From the NCBI GenBank assembly GCA_934087065.1, contig CAKOIS010000001.1:62001-126000 (forward strand): a DNA stretch of 64,000 bases. The letters run 5' to 3'. The notes under the pieces were generated by a model. The model was given only the letters and a program-made list of their open reading frames with translations. It made no database searches and was not told where the DNA came from. Position numbers and translations under genes: made by a program. The stretch comes from an uncultured Bacilli bacterium (GTDB lineage Bacteria > Bacillota_I > Bacilli_A > RF39 > UBA660). Position 1 is the first letter of the stretch. Each line of letters opens with the position of its first letter. Of this stretch, positions 38,974 through 48,062 are shown one piece after another.

Positions 38974-41281
38974 AGAAGAAATTAATGAGTTAGATAGATA
39001 CTTTAGATTAGCAAATTACCTTTCAGTCGGCGAGCTTTACTTACTAGATAATCCGCTACTTAATAGACCTCTTGATATAAAAGACATAAAATCAAATGTT
39101 GTAGGTCACTGGGGAACAGCACCAGCACAAAATTTTATCTACACTCACTTACAAAGAATAATAAAAAAATATGATTTAAACATGATTTACATTTCAGGTC
39201 CAGGACATGGTGGACAAGCTATGATAGCAAACGACTATATTGATGGCTCATACGCTCATATGTATCCTGAATTTAAAGAAGGTGACGAAACATCACTAAA
39301 AAAACTATTTAAACAATTTAGCTTTCCAGGTGGAGTAGGCTCACATGTTACTCCAGAAGTTCCAGGAAGTATTAACGAAGGTGGGGAACTTGGCTACAGC
39401 TTAAGCCATGCATATGGTGCAGTACTAGATAACCCTAACTTAATCGCGTGCTGTGTAGTTGGTGACGGTGAATCTGAAACTGGTCCACTCGCATGTAGCT
39501 GGCAACTAAATAAACTAATAAACCCTGAAACAGACGGAATAGTTTTACCAATACTAAACCTAAACGGCTACAAAATTGCAAACCCAACTATCTTATCAAG
39601 AATTCCAAAAGACGAGCTAATTGCATACTTTCAAGGAATGGGATACAAGCCTTACTTAGTTAAAGGCGACGACCCTAAAAAAATGCATAAACTAATGGCT
39701 GAAACATTAGACGAAATAATATCATACATAAAAAAAATCAAAAAAGAAAGCAAAACTCATACGTTTAGACCATTCTATCCAATGATAATACTTGAAACAC
39801 CAAAAGGTTGGACTGGTCCTAAAGAAGTCGTTGGTTCATTTAAATCGCACCAAGTACCAATAATAGTAAATAAAGAAAACGCTAGTAACTTAAAAATACT
39901 AGAAAGTTGGCTTAAAAGCTACAAACCAGAAGAATTATTTAACACTGATGGTACAATAAAAGAAGACATAAAATCGTTCTGCCCACCTTTAGAAAAAACA
40001 TGTGGACTAAACCCTAGCACCAATGGTGGAATAAAAAAAGAACTAATCTTGCCTGAAAACTTAGACAAATACGCTCTAGCAATAAAACGTGGACAAACAC
40101 AAAGTGAAGACATGAGAAACCTAGGCGCATACATAAAAGATGTTGTTTCACTTAATAAAGACAACTATATGATTTTTGGCCCAGACGAAGCACTATCAAA
40201 TAGACTTAATCATGTATTTGAAGCAACAACAAGAAAATGGAATACAAAAATTATAAAACAAGATGAACTACTTGGAAGAAACGGAAGAGTAATAGATAGT
40301 ATATTATCAGAACACGCTTGTGAAGGAATGTTAGAAGGCTACTTACTAACGGGAAGACATGGATTTATCCACAGCTATGAGGCATTTGTAAGAATTATTG
40401 ATTCAATGGTTAGTCAACATGCAAAATGGATTAAAATGTCCAAAGAAATACCTTGGAGAAAAGAAATATCAAGCTTAAACATACTACTAACAAGCCACTG
40501 CTGGCAACAAGACCACAATGGTTTCACACATCAAGACCCAGGGTTCATTAATCACTTACTACCAAAGAAAAGTGACACAATTAGAATATACTTACCATTT
40601 GATACAAACACACTAATTTCAACATTTGACCATATTTCAAGAACTAAAAATTATATCAACCTAGTAGTCGCATCAAAACATAAAAGACCACAGTGGCTAA
40701 CAATGGAAGAAGCAATTAAGCACTGTACTAAAGGAATAGACGAATTATCATGGGCAAGCACAACTAATGGTAAAACTCCAGATATAGTTCTAGCCTGTGC
40801 TGGCGACACTCCAACATTAGAAGTTTTAGCTGCAGTTTCTATTCTTAAAGAAAAAAAGCCTGAATTAAAAATAAAGGTAATAAATGTTGTAGACTTAATG
40901 AAACTAGAAAGTAACGATAAACATCCACATGGTTTAACTGACAAAGAATACGATAAACTATTTACTACAAACAAACCAATATTATTTGCTTTCCATGGCT
41001 ACCCTAACATAATACACGAACTAACATACAACAGAACTAACAAAGATATGCACGTAAGAGGTTACGTTGAAGAAGGAACAATAACAACACCATTTGATAT
41101 GAGAGTACTAAATAAAATAGATAGATATCACTTAATTCTAGACATAATCAAATATTTACCAAAACTTCAAAAAGATAAAAGTCTTCAAGAATATTGCGTA
41201 TCTATGTTAGAAAAACACAAAAAACACATAACAGCATACGGATGTGACATGAAAGAAATAACTTCATGGAAATGGAAATAG
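38954..41281 (+). CDS. xfp: Phosphoketolase (xylulose-5-P / fructose-6-P)
   Basis: 775 residues, near the family's ~790. The phosphoketolase signatures GHWGTAPAQNF and SGPGHGGQA are near the start, the TPP-binding GDGESETGPLA is at ~170-180, and HSYEAF with QDHNGFTHQDPG lies in the second half. It splits xylulose 5-phosphate (and possibly fructose 6-phosphate) with phosphate into acetyl phosphate and a triose or tetrose phosphate. It gives this glycolytic organism a pentose route to acetyl phosphate. Confidence 0.97.
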   Translation: MKKKITKEEINELDRYFRLANYLSVGELYLLDNPLLNRPLDIKDIKSNVVGHWGTAPAQNFIYTHLQRIIKKYDLNMIYISGPGHGGQAMIANDYIDGSYAHMYPEFKEGDETSLKKLFKQFSFPGGVGSHVTPEVPGSINEGGELGYSLSHAYGAVLDNPNLIACCVVGDGESETGPLACSWQLNKLINPETDGIVLPILNLNGYKIANPTILSRIPKDELIAYFQGMGYKPYLVKGDDPKKMHKLMAETLDEIISYIKKIKKESKTHTFRPFYPMIILETPKGWTGPKEVVGSFKSHQVPIIVNKENASNLKILESWLKSYKPEELFNTDGTIKEDIKSFCPPLEKTCGLNPSTNGGIKKELILPENLDKYALAIKRGQTQSEDMRNLGAYIKDVVSLNKDNYMIFGPDEALSNRLNHVFEATTRKWNTKIIKQDELLGRNGRVIDSILSEHACEGMLEGYLLTGRHGFIHSYEAFVRIIDSMVSQHAKWIKMSKEIPWRKEISSLNILLTSHCWQQDHNGFTHQDPGFINHLLPKKSDTIRIYLPFDTNTLISTFDHISRTKNYINLVVASKHKRPQWLTMEEAIKHCTKGIDELSWASTTNGKTPDIVLACAGDTPTLEVLAAVSILKEKKPELKIKVINVVDLMKLESNDKHPHGLTDKEYDKLFTTNKPILFAFHGYPNIIHELTYNRTNKDMHVRGYVEEGTITTPFDMRVLNKIDRYHLILDIIKYLPKLQKDKSLQEYCVSMLEKHKKHITAYGCDMKEITSWKWK

Positions 41282-41313
41282 ACGTATTTACTATTCAAAA
41301 ATATTAAGAAACA

Positions 41314-41464
41314 TATAATATACTAGGAAGACAAAAAACTTCCTAATAAATATAAATCTTCCTCCTATAACTTTAATAGGCGTCTATAAAATAAATTTTT
41401 AAAATAATAACTCCTTAAAGGGAGTTTTAAAATTATGAAAGAAACCCAGTGTTTCTTTTCTTTT
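41314..41464 (+). ncRNA. Candidate small RNA or structured 3' UTR after xfp
   Basis: A TATAAT at 41314-41319 could start an RNA near 41326, though no good -35 is seen. Four hairpins follow: TAGGAAG/CTTCCTA (41324-41345), CCTAT/ATAGG (41364-41380), AACTCC/GGAGTT (41409-41426) and a terminator at 41438-41464. The segment TCTTCCTCCT at 41357-41366 is complementary to Shine-Dalgarno sequences and can alternatively pair with AGGAAGA at 41325-41331. A stand-alone sRNA and an xfp 3' UTR are both possible. Confidence 0.35.
41438..41464 (+). terminator. Terminator upstream of the 41504 gene
   Basis: Eight-bp stem AAAGAAAC/GTTTCTTT (41438-41445 with 41451-41458), loop CCAGT, then TTCTTTT. Confidence 0.75.
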
Positions 41465-41503
41465 ATATAAGTGTTATAATTATCATGAAAAGAGATGATT
41501 ATC

Positions 41504-41782
41504 ATGAGATTAAATGGAAAAGATATTAACATAGAAGACATAATAACTGAAGTAGATATAGATGCAAATATACCTAAAAAAAGAAACAACAACTTAGTCC
41601 TAAGAGACTCTCAAATAGAAGTACTAAAAAAATATAACATAAATTATGAAACTCACACTTCACTAAAAAGTCTTATATTTGAAATAGAAGAAATACTAAA
41701 CTACGAAACAGACCTAGAAGACTTAGAACAACTTAGCGAAGAATTAGAAGAAATGAGTTACTACAATTACACAAATAAATAG
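41504..41782 (+). CDS. Hypothetical acidic protein, 92 aa
   Basis: Not recognised. ATG at 41504 is preferred over the in-frame ATG at 41495, which sits too close to the GAGATG purines. The protein is soluble and acidic: a mixed N-terminal half (MRLNGKDINIEDII), then SQIEVLKKYNINYETHTSLKS and a C-terminal helix rich in Glu and Leu (DLEDLEQLSEELEEM). TATAAT at 41475-41480. A nine-base direct repeat TTATCATGA occurs at 41480 and 41499, flanking the start. Confidence 0.65.
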   Translation: MRLNGKDINIEDIITEVDIDANIPKKRNNNLVLRDSQIEVLKKYNINYETHTSLKSLIFEIEEILNYETDLEDLEQLSEELEEMSYYNYTNK

Positions 41783-41863
41783 TTTTTCACAAAAGTTATA
41801 CATATTTATCACAGGACTTTCACATAATTATTGGATAATTATAAACAGAAAGGAGAAATAAGT

Positions 41864-43618
41864 ATGAAAAGATATTTAAAAAATATAATAATTATAGTCT
41901 TAATAGGCTTAACTTGTACAGGAATATACTTTACAATGGATTATATAAAAGATAATCAAGTAACTTCAAATGACAAAACTATGGAAGGCATGACACCACC
42001 CGATATGACTAACAATGAAATGCAAAAACCAAGTGGCGATAGTTCTTCACTTACAGAAAAACCAGACGGAAGTACTGATAATATAGGCGAGCCACCATCC
42101 AAACCTGATGAAAATAACTCTTCTATGCCAAACTTCCAAAACTCCTCTAATACTTTGGAAACAAAATACATATTAATATTTGGCGTAGAAAGCCTAGTCC
42201 TAGCAGTCCTAATAAGCTACCTAATAATGTCTAATCTAAACAAAAAGACAATTAAAGAAACTTTTGTAACAAGTGACAAAATAATCATATACGTATTACT
42301 TACAATAGTCTTAACTGGTGCTTTCACATTTACTGACAAGCTTGTAACAGAAAACTACTTTCTAAATACAGGCGAAACCAACAAAGAAAAGCCAAACGAT
42401 AACCAAGGCTCAACAATAAATACAAACACAACATACAAAGCTGCTACTGAAATAACTAGCGACACTACAATAAAAGATAAAGATTACACTTCAACTGAAA
42501 GTGACGAAAACGCTCTTCTTATAAATGGAAAAGTATCTGTAACAGCAAGTGATATAGAAGTAACTAAAACAGGAGACTCTGATGGCGGCGACGCTACTTC
42601 ATTTTATGGCACAAACTCAGCTATCTTAGCAAAAGGAGGAAGTACTTTAACAATAAAAAATGCTACTATCACAACAAATGCAACTGGTGCTAACGGAGTA
42701 TTCAGTTATGGTGGTTCAGCTACTACAAACAATACAAACTCAGATGGAACAACAGTAAATATTTCTGACTCAACAATAACCACAACAAAAGATAACTCAG
42801 GCGGAATAATGACTACAGGTGGCGGAACAACCAGTGCTACAAACCTAACTATCAAAACATCAGGCACATCTTCTGCTGCAATAAGAACTGACCGTGGAGG
42901 AGGTACTGTAACAGTTAACAAAGGTACCTACACAACAAATGGAAAAGGTTCTCCTACCGTTTACTCAACTGCTGATGTGACTGTCAAAAATGCAACTCTT
43001 ACATCTACAAAAAGTGAAGGCATTGTAATTGAAGGAAAAAATAGTGTAACTCTAGAAAACGTTAAACTTACAAGCACAAATAACACTCTAAACGGAAAAA
43101 GTACAACATACAAAGGTATCTTCTTATATCAGTCAATGAGTGGAGACGCACAAGATGGAACAAGTTCGTTTACTAGTAAAAACAGCGAAATAATAACTAA
43201 CAAAGGAGACACATTCTATGTAACAAACACATCAAGCGTAATAAACTTAACAAATAACACAATAACAAATAAAGACACAACAGGTGCTTTCCTAAGAATT
43301 CAAAAAGACTCGTGGGGATCAACAGGCGCAAATGGTGGGTATGTTACATTAAATATGACAAACCAAACAGCATCAGGAGATATTATTGTAGACGAATTAT
43401 CAACACTAAAAATGAACCTTTCAGAAAAAAGTAGCTTTACTGGTTCCATTAACACTGACAACACAGCAAAAAGTATAACTCTTAAACTAGACAAAACTTC
43501 AACACTAAAACTAACTGCTGATACGTACGTTACAAGCCTAGACAATATAGATGAGACAAACTCAAACATAGACTTCAATGGCTACAAATTATACGTTAAC
43601 AACAAAAGCATAAACTAA
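41864..43618 (+). CDS. Surface protein with right-handed beta-helix repeats
   Basis: 584 residues from ATG 41864 (AAAGGAGAAATAAGT before it; an upstream in-frame ATG at 41831 is rejected). An N-terminal membrane helix is followed by a Pro/Ser/Asp-rich linker (~30-95), two more membrane helices (~103-125 and ~138-158), then ~420 residues of Thr/Ser/Asn-rich repeats of beta-helix type (VNISDSTITTTKDNSGG, VTVKNATLTSTKSEG, NSVTLENVKLTST). The chain would display a large adhesin-like domain outside the cell. No LPXTG. Ligand unknown. Confidence 0.8.
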   Translation: MKRYLKNIIIIVLIGLTCTGIYFTMDYIKDNQVTSNDKTMEGMTPPDMTNNEMQKPSGDSSSLTEKPDGSTDNIGEPPSKPDENNSSMPNFQNSSNTLETKYILIFGVESLVLAVLISYLIMSNLNKKTIKETFVTSDKIIIYVLLTIVLTGAFTFTDKLVTENYFLNTGETNKEKPNDNQGSTINTNTTYKAATEITSDTTIKDKDYTSTESDENALLINGKVSVTASDIEVTKTGDSDGGDATSFYGTNSAILAKGGSTLTIKNATITTNATGANGVFSYGGSATTNNTNSDGTTVNISDSTITTTKDNSGGIMTTGGGTTSATNLTIKTSGTSSAAIRTDRGGGTVTVNKGTYTTNGKGSPTVYSTADVTVKNATLTSTKSEGIVIEGKNSVTLENVKLTSTNNTLNGKSTTYKGIFLYQSMSGDAQDGTSSFTSKNSEIITNKGDTFYVTNTSSVINLTNNTITNKDTTGAFLRIQKDSWGSTGANGGYVTLNMTNQTASGDIIVDELSTLKMNLSEKSSFTGSINTDNTAKSITLKLDKTSTLKLTADTYVTSLDNIDETNSNIDFNGYKLYVNNKSIN

Positions 43619-43624
43619 CAAACT

Positions 43625-43662
43625 AAATGTTAATAACTCCAAAATTATTAACATTTTTTCTT
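43625..43662 (+). terminator. Terminator of the beta-helix protein gene
   Basis: Twelve-bp perfect stem AAATGTTAATAA/TTATTAACATTT (43625-43636 with 43645-43656), then a T-rich tail. Confidence 0.75.
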
Positions 43663-43689
43663 TATAGAAAACACTACTTATGATATAAT
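43661..43689 (+). promoter_or_regulatory. Promoter of the Ca2+ ATPase operon
   Basis: TTTATA at 43661-43666 and TATAAT at 43684-43689, 17-nt spacer, extended TGA. The -35 is weak. Confidence 0.5.
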
Positions 43690-43714
43690 ATTAACAAGAA
43701 TAGGAAGTGAAGTC

Positions 43715-46360
43715 ATGAATAATTATTACCAAATGTCTGAAAAAGAAACATTAAAAAAACTAAAAACAACAAAAGAAGGATTAACAACAAAAGAAGCAGT
43801 AAAAAGAATAAAACTCTACGGCAAAAACTCACTTCCAAAATCAAAACAAAAGTCATACATTCAAGTATTTTTGTCAGAATTTAAAAACCCAATATGTTAT
43901 ATCTTACTAATAACAATGATTTTATCTTTTACAATAGGCGAATACATAGATGCAATTTTTATACTCTTTGTAGTACTAATAGATGCCTTACTTGGTTCAG
44001 TTCAAGAATACAAAAGTTCTAAAAGTGCTGAAGCATTAAAAAAAATAGTAAAAGTAGAAGCAAAAGTACTAAGAGACAACAAAGAAGTAATTATAGAAAG
44101 TTCTGACTTAACAATTGGCGACATAGTCTATTTAGAAAGTGGAAACATAGTCCCAGCAGACTTAAGACTCCTTGTTGTAAATAATCTAGAAGTAGATGAG
44201 TCCATATTAACAGGTGAGTCTATCCCACGTGAAAAACACACTAAAAAAATAACTAAAGAAGTAACTATAAACGACAGAACCAATATGTGTTACCTAGGCA
44301 CAAACATAACAAGAGGCCGCGCGATAGGTGTAGTTACATCTATTTCAAAAGACACAGAAATAGGTAGCATTGCAAAAGAAGTTTTAAATAGCTCTATAAC
44401 TCTAACACCACTTCAAATAAGAATGAACAAATTCACAAAAGACCTAAGCCTAATCGCAGCCATTCTTGCTGTAATCGTAACATTCATTTTATACATAAAA
44501 GGCTACACTGCAAAAGAAATATTTTTCCTAGTTATTGCACTAAGCGTATCAGCTATTCCTGAGGGCTTGCCTGTAGTAATAACACTCGCTTTATCTATAA
44601 GTAGTGACAAAATGGCTAAAAAGAATGTAATAGTAAAAAAACTAAATGCAGTTGAAGCACTAGGCAGCACTACACTAATTGCAAGTGACAAAACAGGCAC
44701 TCTTACACTAAACGAGCAAACGGTTAAAAAAATAGTTTTACCAAACAACGACACATATATAGTTACAGGTGAAGGCTATAACGGTATCGGAAAAATTGAA
44801 GGTAAAAATGTAAATAAAGTAAAAAATATCATAAAAGAAGGACTATATAACAACGAAGCAACACTTTCACTTCAAAACGATGAATGGGTCTCATTCGGTG
44901 ACTCAATGGACATAGCTCTTTTATCTTTAGGCTACAAATATGGTTTAGAAAACATAGATTTAAGAACAAACGTAATTGATAGAATTCCATACGAGTCCGA
45001 TAACGGCTATTCAGTTGCATTCTATAAAGAACAAGATGATATGTATATAACAATAAAAGGTGACTTAGAAAAAGTACTTAAGTTTACAAAAAAAACAACT
45101 AACAAAGAAAAGATCAGAAAACAAAATGAACTTTTAGCAAGTGATGGTTACAGGGTATTAGCTTTCGCAAGTGCAAAAATAACTTCTTTTAAACAAAAAG
45201 ATATTTATAAAGAAAGTGATATTCCGCCCCTTAAATTTAGTGGCTTAGTTGCATTCCTAGACCCAATTAGACCTGATGCTAAAGAGGCAGTAGAAAAATG
45301 TAAAAGTGCTGGAATAAAAGTAGTCATGATAACTGGAGATCACCCACAAACAGCTTACAAAATTGCCCGCAACCTAGGAATTTGCTCAAACGAAACAGAA
45401 CTATCTACTGGAGAAGAGTTATCTAAATTTCTAAAAAAAGACCAAAGTACTTTTGACGAATACATAAAAACTAAAAAAGTATTTAGCCGCGTTACACCAA
45501 TGCAAAAACTAGAAATAGTCTCTTCATACAAAAGATTAGGTGAATTTGTAACAGTAACCGGGGATGGTGTAAACGATAGCCCCGCCCTAAAAGAAGCAAA
45601 TACAGGTGTTGCCATGGGAAGTGGAACAGACATAGCAAAAGAGACTTCTTCACTTATCATTACAGACGATAAATTTTCCTCAATAGTAAAAGGTGTAGAA
45701 GAAGGACGTGGTGCATACGACAACATTAGAAAAGTAACATATATGCTTTTATCTTGTGGTGTCAGTGAAGTCGTGTTTTATTTGTTCTCAATTCTATTAG
45801 ACTACTCTGTACCACTAACTGCAATTCAACTCCTCTGGCTAAACCTAGTAACAGATGGAATACAAGATGTCACTCTTGCATTTGAACAAACTGACAAAGA
45901 CGTACTAAAAAGAAAACCAAGAAGCACAAAAGAAAACTTATTTGATAGATTACTAAAAAACGAAATACTTCTAATGGGACTAACAATGGGAATAATTGTC
46001 TTCGGTGTTTGGGTCTACTTAATAGATGTACTAAAACTCCCAACAGTAGTCGCAAGAAGTTACATTCTATTTCTTATGGTATTCATGCAAAACATACACT
46101 GCTTTAACTGTAGAAGTGAAACAAAAAGCATATTTAGTATTCCACTAAAAAACAACAAAAAATTAGTTTTATCTATCTTAATAGTATTATTTATACAATT
46201 TGTAGTAGTAGAAAATAGTGTATTATCGCATCTTTTAGAAACAGAAACAATTCCACTATTACATGTACTATGCTTGTTCTTAGCTTCTCTTCCAATTATA
46301 ATCGTTTCAGAAATAATGAAATACTTTGAAAGAGACAAAATAAGGAGGGGAAAATCTTGA
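43715..46360 (+). CDS. Calcium-translocating P-type ATPase (type IIA)
   Basis: 881 residues. An N-terminal cation-ATPase domain, the actuator motif TGES, the phosphorylation site D325 in DKTGTLT, TGD near ~546, and TGDGVNDSPALKEA in the P domain. The ion-binding helix 4 reads AIPEGLPVVIT, as in Ca2+ pumps of the SERCA type. It drives Ca2+ out of the cytoplasm with ATP. The TGA stop overlaps the TTG start of a Ca2+ antiporter by four bases, making an efflux pair. Confidence 0.94.
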   Translation: MNNYYQMSEKETLKKLKTTKEGLTTKEAVKRIKLYGKNSLPKSKQKSYIQVFLSEFKNPICYILLITMILSFTIGEYIDAIFILFVVLIDALLGSVQEYKSSKSAEALKKIVKVEAKVLRDNKEVIIESSDLTIGDIVYLESGNIVPADLRLLVVNNLEVDESILTGESIPREKHTKKITKEVTINDRTNMCYLGTNITRGRAIGVVTSISKDTEIGSIAKEVLNSSITLTPLQIRMNKFTKDLSLIAAILAVIVTFILYIKGYTAKEIFFLVIALSVSAIPEGLPVVITLALSISSDKMAKKNVIVKKLNAVEALGSTTLIASDKTGTLTLNEQTVKKIVLPNNDTYIVTGEGYNGIGKIEGKNVNKVKNIIKEGLYNNEATLSLQNDEWVSFGDSMDIALLSLGYKYGLENIDLRTNVIDRIPYESDNGYSVAFYKEQDDMYITIKGDLEKVLKFTKKTTNKEKIRKQNELLASDGYRVLAFASAKITSFKQKDIYKESDIPPLKFSGLVAFLDPIRPDAKEAVEKCKSAGIKVVMITGDHPQTAYKIARNLGICSNETELSTGEELSKFLKKDQSTFDEYIKTKKVFSRVTPMQKLEIVSSYKRLGEFVTVTGDGVNDSPALKEANTGVAMGSGTDIAKETSSLIITDDKFSSIVKGVEEGRGAYDNIRKVTYMLLSCGVSEVVFYLFSILLDYSVPLTAIQLLWLNLVTDGIQDVTLAFEQTDKDVLKRKPRSTKENLFDRLLKNEILLMGLTMGIIVFGVWVYLIDVLKLPTVVARSYILFLMVFMQNIHCFNCRSETKSIFSIPLKNNKKLVLSILIVLFIQFVVVENSVLSHLLETETIPLLHVLCLFLASLPIIIVSEIMKYFERDKIRRGKS

Positions 46361-47316
46361 CTTTAATTCTAACAGCAATAATTCTATTTGTAATCGGACT
46401 AGTTTCACTTATAAGATTTTCAGACATATTTGTAAGTGCAGCTTCTAGTCTTAGTATTCACTTAAAAGTTCCTAAAATGTTAATTGCTTTAACAGTCGCT
46501 GCCTTTGGTACCTGTGCTCCAGAACTAGCAATATCATTTAACTCAATAAGTGGTGGTAACCCTGACATGACTCTTGCAAATGTAATCGGTTCATGCATAG
46601 TAAACATACTATTAATTGTAGGTATAGCTGCAATCGTTAGACCCATCAAAGTAAAAGAAAGAACAATAAAAAAAGAACTTCCTTTATTAGTAATCATAAC
46701 TTCAGCTTTCTTTGTTTTATTAACAGACTCACTATTTAAAAAAGGTGCATCTAATACTCTATCTCGTGCTGATGGTATAATGCTTCTTTGCTGGTTTATC
46801 CTATTCATGTTCTACATAATCGGATTAGTAAGAAAAAACAAAAACGAAGAAACACTTATTCCTGAATATAGTCTAAAAAAATCTATAATTTTAATAATAC
46901 TCACACTCATTGGAATAATAGTGTCTTCAGACATAGTTGTAGATAACGCTGTAATGCTTGCAGAAGTTTTAGGAATAAGCCAAAAAATAATATCAATGAC
47001 AGCCATAGTAATAGGAACCTCTCTTCCTGAACTAACAATGACAGTAAACGCGGCTAGAAAAGACGAATTTGATATGGCAGTAGGTAACATAATAGGGACT
47101 AACATATTTAACATATGTATAGTTTTAGGTCTTCCTATTAGCATATATGGAACAGTTTCTTCAAACGCATTCACAATAGTGGACTCAAGCATTGTCTTAC
47201 TTGCATCTATCATATTTTATATATTTGGAAAAAGTGGTAAAGTCTTATCAAGAAGAGAAGGAATATTAATGTTTTTAGTATTTTTAATATATTATGTATA
47301 CTTATTTATAAGTTAA
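46357..47316 (+). CDS. Calcium/sodium antiporter (YrbG-like, CaCA family)
   Basis: 319 residues with ten hydrophobic helices. The two alpha repeats are GTCAPELAISFNSISGG and GTSLPELTMTVNAA, each followed by a GS/GTNxxN signature (NVIGSCIVNI and NIIGTNIFNI), diagnostic of Ca2+/cation exchangers. The start is TTG 46357, placed seven bases after AGGAGGGG and overlapping the ATPase stop; no ATG fits. It probably complements the ATPase by ion-driven Ca2+ extrusion. Confidence 0.92.
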   Translation: MTLILTAIILFVIGLVSLIRFSDIFVSAASSLSIHLKVPKMLIALTVAAFGTCAPELAISFNSISGGNPDMTLANVIGSCIVNILLIVGIAAIVRPIKVKERTIKKELPLLVIITSAFFVLLTDSLFKKGASNTLSRADGIMLLCWFILFMFYIIGLVRKNKNEETLIPEYSLKKSIILIILTLIGIIVSSDIVVDNAVMLAEVLGISQKIISMTAIVIGTSLPELTMTVNAARKDEFDMAVGNIIGTNIFNICIVLGLPISIYGTVSSNAFTIVDSSIVLLASIIFYIFGKSGKVLSRREGILMFLVFLIYYVYLFIS

Positions 47317-47339
47317 CCATCAATTTGATGGTTTTTTCT
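47315..47339 (+). terminator. Terminator of the Ca2+ efflux operon
   Basis: AACCATC/GATGGTT (47315-47321 with 47327-47333), loop AATTT, then T6. Confidence 0.75.
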
Positions 47340-47367
47340 TTAACATTTGAACCTTTTATGATATAAT
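47339..47367 (+). promoter_or_regulatory. Promoter of the pssA-like gene
   Basis: TTTAAC at 47339-47344 and TATAAT at 47362-47367, 17-nt spacer, extended TGA. It overlaps the preceding terminator's T run. Confidence 0.55.
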
Positions 47368-47391
47368 TGATTTAGAAAGAAGTTGATTAAT

Positions 47392-48018
47392 ATGTTAAAA
47401 AAATTAAAACCAATAGGAGTATATAGAAAGTGTGACTGGGTAACAATGACAGGAACAGCTTCCGCTATAACAGGTATATTACTTGCAAGTAATGGAAAAA
47501 CAACCTACGCAGTGTTCTGTCTCATATTCTCAGCAATATGTGACGCATTTGATGGCGTTGTAGCAAGAAAGTTTGGTAGTCTAAAAGACTATGAAGTATA
47601 CGGTATAGAACTAGACTCACTAAATGATGCTATTGCTTTTGGCGTCCTTCCAATGATGATCGTGCAAAACTTGTCTACTCACAATATATACTTATTCATA
47701 ATTAGTGTATTTTTCTGTATTGCTGGAGTAATAAGACTAGCTTACTTCAATATGTTGTCAACACTAAAAAAAGGAGACAGTAAGGAATTTATTGGTATGC
47801 CTATAACTTGTAGTGCTATCATAATTCCTCTAGTTTACTTCCTAACATTTATAGTGGCAAAAGACTATAGAAGTATCATATTTCTAGTAACATTACTTAT
47901 AACAGGAATATTATTTATAACACCAATAAAATTAAAAAAACTATCAACAAGAGAAAAAGTCGCCCTTTCATTAATAGGAATAATTACAATTATAATAACA
48001 ATAATAAAAATATGGTAA
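47392..48018 (+). CDS. pssA: CDP-alcohol phosphatidyltransferase, probably phosphatidylserine synthase
   Basis: 208 residues from ATG 47392 (an in-frame TTG at 47383 overlaps the ribosome-binding region). The CDP-alcohol signature is clear: DAFDGVVARKFG, then GIELDSLNDAIAFG, giving the DG..AR...G...D...D pattern. About six hydrophobic helices. The SLNDAIAFGVLP form is closest to type II phosphatidylserine synthases; another CDP-DAG substrate is possible. No decarboxylase gene is beside it. It precedes the surface-polymer locus. Confidence 0.85.
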   Translation: MLKKLKPIGVYRKCDWVTMTGTASAITGILLASNGKTTYAVFCLIFSAICDAFDGVVARKFGSLKDYEVYGIELDSLNDAIAFGVLPMMIVQNLSTHNIYLFIISVFFCIAGVIRLAYFNMLSTLKKGDSKEFIGMPITCSAIIIPLVYFLTFIVAKDYRSIIFLVTLLITGILFITPIKLKKLSTREKVALSLIGIITIIITIIKIW

Positions 48019-48062
48019 GTTACTATATTTTTACTTATTTATAAACAACAAAGGAGGAACTT

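Noticed and set aside
41480..41507. Operator formed by the repeated TTATCATGA
   Set aside because: A nine-base AT-rich repeat around a start codon is weak evidence; noted with the gene only.
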